Assembly (NCBI GenBank): GCA_033296705.1
Contig: MU856965.1
Location: forward strand, 1 to 64,000
Source of the DNA: Chaetomidium leptoderma
Taxonomy: Eukaryota; Ascomycota; Sordariomycetes; Sordariales; Chaetomiaceae
Direction of reading: 5' to 3'
Length of the DNA stretch: 64,000 bases
In this document: positions 57,724-64,000 of the stretch, piece by piece
Numbering within the stretch: position 1 is the first letter of the stretch
How the letters are laid out: each line of letters opens with the position of its first letter
Position numbers and translations under genes: made by a program
Notes under the pieces: generated by a model
What the model saw: the letters and a program-made list of their open reading frames with translations, nothing else
Database searches by the model: none
Told to the model about the DNA's origin: nothing

Positions 57724-58311
57724 TCAATCATATTTCACCCTGTACCTCGTCATGACTATCCCCGTCTCCTTCTTCTCTAGCTCCTCCAACTCCAACCTCC
57801 ACCAACCCCTCCCGCCATCGCCCTCCTTCCCCTCCGTACCTTGCCCAAACATACTCATCCCTCCTCCGGAAGCACCAGTAGCCACAACGGGCATAATAGC
57901 CGCCTCCACCGTGTCCACCAACCGCGCCCGCATCAACAGGCCAGCCACCTCTCCGCCGCCTATCAGCCATATATCCTTCTTCCCCTGCTCCTGCTGCAGC
58001 CCCTTCACGAACCCAACCACATCATCATCCACGATTGTTACGGCCTCCCCCCATTGCCTCTTCTTCTCGGGGCTGCGTGTGAAGACGACGACGCTCGTCT
58101 TGTCTCGACCCGCGAGGGGGTTGGGCGACAGGGCGAGAAATGTCTCGTACGTCTTGCGGCCCATGATGAAGGCCGAGAACTGGGCGTAGAGCGCGGCGAA
58201 GTCGATGGTGGCGTCGTCGACAATCCATGGCGTTGTGTCGGCCGGGGAGTTGGACGGGGAGGCGATGAGGCCGTTGAGGGTGGGAGCTACGTTGTAGCGG
58301 AGGAGGGGCAT
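57724..58311 (-). CDS. RibD/DHFR-like reductase-domain protein
   Basis: Single exon, 195 residues. The fold is that of the RibD C-terminal domain: an N-terminal strand with LRYNVAPTLNGLIASP, the FSAFIMGRKTYETFLAL motif (NADPH-site Gly-Arg-Lys-Thr), VVFTRSP, DIWLIGGGEVAGLLMRARLVDTVEAAIMPVV, and the C-terminal strand VMTRYRVKYD. Such proteins are stand-alone NADPH-dependent reductases related to riboflavin pyrimidine reductase and dihydrofolate reductase; the fungal short forms are of unknown substrate. No signal peptide. It is tail-to-tail with the HET gene, 185 bp apart. Confidence 0.88.
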   Translation of the reverse strand: MPLLRYNVAPTLNGLIASPSNSPADTTPWIVDDATIDFAALYAQFSAFIMGRKTYETFLALSPNPLAGRDKTSVVVFTRSPEKKRQWGEAVTIVDDDVVGFVKGLQQEQGKKDIWLIGGGEVAGLLMRARLVDTVEAAIMPVVATGASGGGMSMFGQGTEGKEGDGGRGWWRLELEELEKKETGIVMTRYRVKYD

Positions 58312-58705
58312 TGTGTCTGTTTTTTTCTTTGGTTCTTTTTCTTGTTGGTTTCCTGTTCTCCGATCTGATATGTATTACAGCGGTTGAGGACGGAAGGGAA
58401 GGGACCTATTTCTGATTGTAGAAGAAACGAGCGGGGTCGAGATCGCCAAGAATACAAGTCTCTCCTCCTCAAGATCAAGATGCCCGTTTCTGCGGCCTCC
58501 CTTTTCAACTTGACCCTGGAGCTTCCAGAGTCCACTGAGTTGGCACCTCAGCGGCCACGATGTATTCGACTATAGTTACACCCCAACGCAATAGAAACTC
58601 GACCTAAATCGCTTTCAAGTTCTGCTCCCAATTATGCGGAGATGGGAAGACTTCGCGGTGGCCGGTAGGTACTGTATTAACACCAAAAGGAGCAACAGAG
58701 TAGCG
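58312..58705. other. Divergent region upstream of the RibD-like gene
   Basis: Promoter of the RibD-like gene on one side and DNA preceding the hydrolase relic on the other. Nothing else is seen. Confidence 0.55.
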
Positions 58706-59471
58706 ATGGCCGGTCGTGCTGTGCGGTTGGGGGCTACTTACCGCGCCATCTTGCCCGACCAGATCAGCTTCTGCAAATCCCCCAATCCCGCAGAAGGAAG
58801 CTACCAATTCAGCCTGCACCAGCTAGCCCTCAACACGCACGACCTACCCACCGCGCTCTCGTCATCGGGCACTCCCTCCGCCGCATGCTAGCGGCCCGTT
58901 TCGGGTTCATGTACCTCGAGTTATTGCTCGCCGGCGACGGCCGGGGGCTGGTGATGGCGAACCCGATCGGGCTGGAGGACTGGAAGGTGCTCGGGGGTGC
59001 CGTGCGTGCGCATCGACAACGCGGCGGCGAACGAGCGCGCCAGCAGCTACGAGAGCATCCACGGCTAACGAGCAAGCGACCTACTACGTTGAGGACATGG
59101 GCGCCAGAGTATGACACGTCGGTGGACGCTGGTGAAGATATACCGGGGGAGCAAGGGGGCGGGGGGGGCGGTGCAAAACCCGGCGCGGGTGGTGGGTATG
59201 ATGCTCCCACAGCCGGTTGTGTACGAGTTCGGCTTTGCTGAAGCCGCGCACGCTGCTGCTGGTTAGGGAGAAGGATACCACCGCTATCTGGAAGCAGTGG
59301 CCGCCGCCAGAGGTGCAGGAGAAGCTGGGGCATTACGATGTGCTCGGGAAGCAGGCCGCGGCCGTCATTCCGGACTGCACGTTTGTCGAGTTCCCTGATC
59401 TTGGACACTCGCCCCAGATCCAAGAGCCGGACAGATTCCACTGGGCCTTGTTGGAGTGGCTGATGGGTTGA
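58706..59471 (+). pseudogene. Decayed alpha/beta-hydrolase gene
   Basis: Three frames carry successive parts of one alpha/beta-hydrolase. The first (from 58706) encodes LGATYRAILPDQISFCKS and YQFSLHQLALNTHDL. The second has the nucleophile elbow as VIGHSLRRMLAARFGFMY, where GHSxGG would be expected, then MANPIGLEDWKVLG. The third has KPRTLLLVREKDTTAIWKQW, the HYDVLGKQAAAVIPDC block, and FPDLGHSPQIQ with the catalytic His, ending at a normal stop. Middle blocks (YVEDMG, KIYRGSKG, QPVVYEFG) appear in yet other frames with in-frame stops. Part of the region before GHSL is missing. At least four indels and the lost elbow glycine show real decay rather than sequencing error. Confidence 0.85.
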
Positions 59472-59887
59472 TCAAGTGGATAGCCCAAACAGCCAGCCGG
59501 CTGGCGTGAACACCAAGATCGTAGGAGTCGAGGCATCCGGTTGGCTTGGCCGTGCTCTGTCGCGCGTGGATGCCGAGATCCGTGGTGGGAGGTTCGCGAT
59601 CGTGTCTGTTGCAACCCTGCGACAAGCCCGCCTACCAAGAAACACCGGGCCTGGAAGACCTGGATTCGGAGAACTGATTCTGAATTGACCTGTATATCAT
59701 GCAGTGGTATGACTCCCTAGCACGCCGCAGCCAGAAATGCAAAGCCTGCCATCCAGGCCAAGCCTTTTGTGGCCTGTCTTCCCTATCTTCCTCGTCTTGA
59801 GGTGTGGAAGATTATTCCCGGTTGACAGAATCGTTTGTTCCTCGAAATCCCGCATGCCAATGACCCAACGCTCGCCAAGAAACCCTC
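59472..59887. other. Intergenic region
   Basis: Spacer between the hydrolase relic (+) and RPL23 (-). No feature seen. Confidence 0.65.
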
Positions 59888-60762
59888 TTACATCACGACA
59901 CCGGAGTTGCTGGCAATACGGGGCCAGAGCTCAGCGGCCTCCTTGCCGACGGGGCCGGTGATGGCAGAGCCCTTCATCTCACCCTTGGGGTTGACGATCT
60001 ACCAAGTTGTTAGCGATCAGCCGTGAAGCAAACGGGAGCACAGCGCCGGGTCGAGCAGTCTTTCCATCCAGAGATGTCCATCCTGTGTTTCGCGGGCCTC
60101 TTGTCAACGTACCACACCAGCGTTGTCCTCGAAGTAGAGGAAGACGCCGTCGAAGCGCTTCCACGGCTTGGCCTGGCGGACGATGACGGCCGGGTGGACC
60201 TTCTTCCGGAGCTCGGGCTTTCCCTTCTTGACTGTGGCCATCACCATGTCGCCGACACCGCCAGCGGGCAGCCTGTTGAGGCGGGCACCGATACCCTTGA
60301 CGGAGATGATGTAGAGGTTCCGCGCGCCGGAGTTGTCCGCGCAGTTCATGATGGCACCGCTGTCCTCCTGTTAGCGTCCCAGCCTTAAAATTTGCAGTCG
60401 TCTCGACTCGGGTCGCGGCGGTCGATCGAAGATGGGTTTTCGGGAGGGCAGGAATAGGATCGAACGTACACCGGGAGACCCAGGGTCATCTTGAGCTTGC
60501 CACCAGGGGCACCACGCCTGTTCGACGACACAGGTTAGCAAAAAAAACTCCGATTTTGACACTAATTTCGCGATAGCTGCCGCATGCGACGGACAACCGC
60601 TCCCACGTTCTGCCCGGCTGGTCGTTCCTCCACCCACAACTTCCCCTCCATGACCAATATCCCGGCAGTAACAGGAGAGCGGCGGTTCGGCATTCGGCGG
60701 GTTGCTGATCGGAAGTGCGTAAGAAGCAACAAGACGGCTTGCACTCACGAAATCTTGGCCAT
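59888..60762 (-). CDS. rpl23: 60S ribosomal protein L23 (uL14)
   Basis: Four exons: 60762-60749, 60517-60470, 60359-60113 and 59998-59888; 139 residues against 140 in human and about 137 in yeast. The first exon is only 14 nt (MAKIS), then RGAPGGKLKMTLGLPV, GAIMNCADNSGARNLYIISVKG, GGVGDMVMATVKKGKPELRKKVHPAVIVRQ, DGVFLYFEDNAGVIVN, and KGEMKGSAITGPVGKEAAELWPRIASN. uL14 sits at the subunit interface of the large ribosomal subunit. Three introns near the 5' end are usual for fungal ribosomal-protein genes. The C-terminus ends SGVVM. The upstream region carries TTAGGG-type and CACGTG motifs. Confidence 0.97.
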
Positions 60763-61129
60763 TGTGAGGGTCTGGTTGCGGAAATGCGACTTGACGATGG
60801 GGGGTCGAAATTTCGGGAAAACGCAAAGGCAGCTGGAAATTGACGGCGATTCGCGATAATTTTTGGTGTGGACCGGAAACCCTACCGGATTTGTGAGCGG
60901 TCACGTGCAGTTTTGGAAGTGGAATAGGCGGCGAGTGAGGGAGTGAGATTACCCTAACCCTGCGATTGCGGGGCAGTTCCAAATTGAACGCGGTAGACAC
61001 TCCACTCTGCGACCAACGAACAACCTCAACTGGGCCGCCAACTAATTCCATCAATACCGGGATTGAGAAAACAATGGTTCCCGTCAGTCCACAAATTTCT
61101 AGGAAGATGGGTCAGACCATCATGTCCCC
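60763..61129. other. Intergenic region between malic enzyme and RPL23
   Basis: 3' end of the malic enzyme gene and promoter of RPL23, both on the minus strand. The regulatory motifs are described separately. Confidence 0.7.
60902..60961 (-). promoter_or_regulatory. RPL23 promoter with Tbf1-like and Cbf1-like sites
   Basis: About 190 bp upstream of the ATG the minus strand reads AGGGTTAGGGT (60951-60961), two telomere-like repeats, and CACGTG lies at 60902-60907. In Candida and several other ascomycetes Tbf1 and Cbf1 control ribosomal-protein genes through these motifs. That they act here is inferred. Confidence 0.6.
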
Positions 61130-63173
61130 TCAATCACGCTGCGGCAAGCTGCCCACCACGCGCAGCTCTCCTTTGGCTTGGCGACTCGCGCTTTGCGCGT
61201 CGACACTTCTGAGCGGCCGATAAACCGGATCCCACATCTGCTCCATGATCCACTCATCCAGCTCCCTTTCATCCTTTGGGATACCCCCTTGAGTCGCCAC
61301 TCCCTCCTCCACAGCAGCCTGGATCACCTTCCGGGCTACTCTTACGCTCACCTCACGCACCGCCTCCGCGCCTGGCAGCAACGGCGCCGTATCATCGTTC
61401 TGTCCGGGGCTCAGCTCCGCTACTCCGTTTACCGCCGCAATGAGCATCTTGTCCGTGACGAGTTTGGCCCGGCATAGAACACCGCCGAGGCCGATGCCCG
61501 GGAATACCACGCTGTTATTGCACTCGGCCACCTTGATCTCAATCTCTTGGCCGTTTGGGCCCCAAGGACCCTTGACGGGCTTGAACGGGCTGCCCGTGGC
61601 TACGAGCGCCTTTCCGTCGGTCCATGCCAGCAGATCGGCAGGCACTGCCTCGTGCAACTTTGTCGGATTGGACAGTGGGAGAATGATGGGTCGGTCGTGA
61701 TGCGATGCCATGGCCCGAACGACCTCCTCGGTAAACGATTTGGGTACCGTAGATGTGCCGATGAGCACATTCGGCTTGGCCTCCTTGACCACTCCCAACA
61801 GATTTGTCTTCTTATCGCTCCAATCTTCTGACCTGGCGTACTTTTTCTGGGCGTCGGAGAGCCCTTCGACTTGGTTCGTAAGCAGACCGGGTTTGTCAAT
61901 GAGCCTAACAGACAGCATACATGTTAGCCAACATCAAAAACGGGCGAGTAGGGTTTCCGCGCACCATATTTGCTTTGCAGCCTCCTCCTTGCTGATGCCC
62001 CGCTCTGTCGCGATGGCATCACGTACCTGGTCAGCGATGCCGACACCCGCTGTCCCGCCGCCGAACACAAGCATGCGAACATCCCCCAACTTCTGCTTCG
62101 AGACACGCAGGCCAGCGAGTATGGCTGCGAGCGTCACACACCCGGTCCCCTGCACATCGTCATTGAAGCAGGGGATTTCAGGCCGCCACTTGTCAAGGAG
62201 CCGTCGTGCTATTATTCCCTTTAGTCTCGCTCTTCCTTGGAATTCGTGATGGACGCACCGTTTTGGAAGCCGAAGTCCTCAAAGTGGATGTAGGCCTTTG
62301 GATACAGCTCGCGCGCGGATCTGATGAAGGCATCGACCAGCTTGTCATACTTCTGACCTCTCGCCCGCTTCTCCCTGAGGCCCAAGTAAAGTGGATCGTT
62401 CAAGAGGGTCTCGTTGTCTGTGCCGCAGTCCAACACCACCGGCAGCACGCGGTTTGGGTGTATCCCCGCGCATATGGTCATGAGGACGAGTTTGGCGATG
62501 GATATCAGGATGCCGCCGCACCCTTGGTCGCCGATGCCGAGGATCTCTTCCCCGTCTAGTCCGGTTAGCTTGCCCTCTTGAAACTCGAGATCTAGCCCTG
62601 CTCACCGGTAACCACGATGTAGTCGATGTCGTCCGCCATTCCCCACTTTGACAGGTCGTGATGCACTCGATCGACATCATGGACATTCAGAAACACGCCT
62701 TCCGGTCTCCTGAAGAGCCTCGAGTAGTTTTGGATAGCCTCCCCCTCGGTAGGTGTGTACACAACACTGAACATCTCATCAAGATGGTCCAGCAGCAGCT
62801 GATCACACGTCAACACACGACTTTAACGTGCGAGTCAGTCTACTCAGCTATGTGAACCATGTCTCACCTTGAAGTACAGCACCTCATTCTGCTCCTTCAT
62901 CGACGTCAGAAACGTATTCTTGGCCAGATCGTCGGCCCGCGCCGAGTACTGCTCGTACGCCCGCTGTGCTTGCTGCTCGAGCGTCTGAATGCTCTGTGGC
63001 AGCAGGCCCGACAGCCCAAAGTCGCGGCGCTCCTCCCTGGTGAAGGCCGAGCCCTTGTTGAAGTAGGGGTGGTTCAGCAGCACGGTGCCTTTGAGTGCGC
63101 ATTCTAGCGGGCCGCTGGTACTCAAGGGTAGGTTTCCAAATCTGGAGGGCTTGTTTTGGGGTTGGAGAGGCAT
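61130..63173 (-). CDS. Malic enzyme, NAD(P)-dependent
   Basis: Five exons: 63173-62868, 62798-62606, 62555-62259, 62208-61965 and 61904-61130; 604 residues, normal for the family. The N-terminal domain contains GLLPQSIQTLEQQ, the FSVVYTPTEGEA motif with the catalytic Tyr, DIDYIVVTDGEEILGIGDQG, and PVVLDCGTDNETLLNDPLYLG. The metal and cofactor half has IHFEDFGFQNARRLLDKWRPEIPCFNDDVQGTG, the dinucleotide loop VFGGGTAGVGIADQ, NVLIGTSTVPKSFTEEVVRAM, and RPIILPLSNPT. The enzyme converts malate to pyruvate and CO2 with NAD+ or NADP+; the cofactor cannot be fixed by eye. No clear targeting peptide is present, so it may be cytosolic. All four introns have GT-AG ends. Confidence 0.95.
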
Positions 63174-64000
63174 CTTGTCCGAAGTCAGACACACAAGGTT
63201 GTGTTATTACAGTATCGACAGCCAGCAATGAATTGTTATCGGGGCCCGTGTTCGAGTCAGGCCATGCATGTCCTGGCCGCATGTTTCGCATGTGCTGAGC
63301 GCAGAGCGATAAAGGTTTCGGCATGACGTAGTTGGATTCCCGCCGGTCCTTCCGGCCCAGGCCCACAATCCGCCGGTCCTTGAAGCGTCCGAGTCTCCGA
63401 GCGGGGGGCCACCGATCTCGGGCATCCCCACCTCCACGAACTTGAACGCAAAGATATTGCTAATTAACAGATAATCATGTCGGGTCGCTTGGAGCCTCGT
63501 CTCTGTGAATCCCGCCCAAAAAGTGCAGCCAGAAGACGGGGACTATGATGGCCCTGAGGGAATTGGTCTTGCAGCCATTGCAAGAGGAAAACCAAAGAGT
63601 TCTCCCCCAGCCCGCCGCCAGCCCCTTCCGAGACCCAACACAAGACGTGCCGAGAAGAGAAGGCCCTCCGAAGAGAGGCTCACCAGGAGGTCCGTTGCCG
63701 GCTCGAGAGTGGCTGGAGAGGGGTTGCTGCGAGGTAAAAGAAAGTTTTGCTTCTCCGCCGCATCGAAGACCCTACCTGCGTCGCATCCATTGCTGCTTAC
63801 AGTATCTCCGGGAGCGAAATACATCCCGGGGACAGCTTTGAATTGCAAGATAAAAAACCGTAGCTCGCGATGCCTCTGCGAGGCCCGGTAACGCCCCTAA
63901 CTTTGGGCGTCCCAAGAGCTTGTTGGCGGATGCAAAATGATGAAGCTCGAAGATTTTCGTTTCCATTTGGGTTTTGGCAGTGGGGCTGGTGGGGCCATTC
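63174..64000. other. Upstream region of malic enzyme to window end
   Basis: Contains the malic enzyme promoter. Frames at 63505-63891 and on the minus strand are Arg/Pro-rich and not protein-like. No gene reaches the end of the window with confidence. Confidence 0.55.

Noticed and set aside
1..64000. CRISPR arrays, rRNA genes, full transposons
   Set aside because: No regularly spaced repeats, no rRNA-like sequence and no transposase or reverse-transcriptase reading frame were seen.

Overview
The window is nuclear DNA of a filamentous ascomycete, most likely a Sordariomycete close to the Chaetomiaceae. The reasons are GC-rich codons, many short introns (50-100 nt) with fungal GTRNGT donors, and typical gene families: a HET-domain protein, a GPCR fused to an RGS domain, MTC1, Ntr2, a Vps3844-type protein, a CE15 esterase and a free AA8 cytochrome. 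Gene models were assembled by hand from splice sites and frame continuity. I found about 29 genes or gene relics on both strands.

1-20 kb: an empty 3.7 kb start is followed by an OPT transporter (+) that converges on an MFS sugar/quinate-type transporter (-). Then come a BNR_4 beta-propeller enzyme resembling rhamnose-glucuronate lyases, a Zn2Cys6 regulator, a secreted beta-lactamase-like serine hydrolase, and a membrane GT2 glycosyltransferase. Transporter, propeller enzyme and regulator together could be a small glycan-use locus.

20-37 kb: housekeeping and signalling genes. These are a mitochondrial-type orphan, a Vps3844-domain membrane protein, Ntr2 and SmG (two spliceosomal genes sharing a 259-bp divergent promoter), a CX5R rhodanese with a His-rich N-terminus, a WW/glycine-zipper protein with an assembly gap in an intron, a metacaspase with a Gln/Tyr-rich prodomain, a 7TM-RGS receptor and a small orphan membrane protein.

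37-48 kb: a secreted CE15-like esterase with a changed catalytic acid, a ZIP zinc transporter, a stand-alone AA8 cytochrome, two divergent orphans, and MTC1. The CE15 and AA8 genes fit a plant-cell-wall degrader.

48-64 kb: a 1389-residue nuclear-type protein, a MYND zinc-finger gene whose frame is broken by three single-base shifts, a HET-domain gene behind a 72-bp tandem duplication, a RibD-type reductase, a decayed alpha/beta-hydrolase pseudogene, ribosomal protein uL14 (RPL23) with a TTAGGG/CACGTG promoter, and malic enzyme. The strongest leads are the glycan locus, the variant CE15 and the contrast between the broken MYND gene and the decayed hydrolase.
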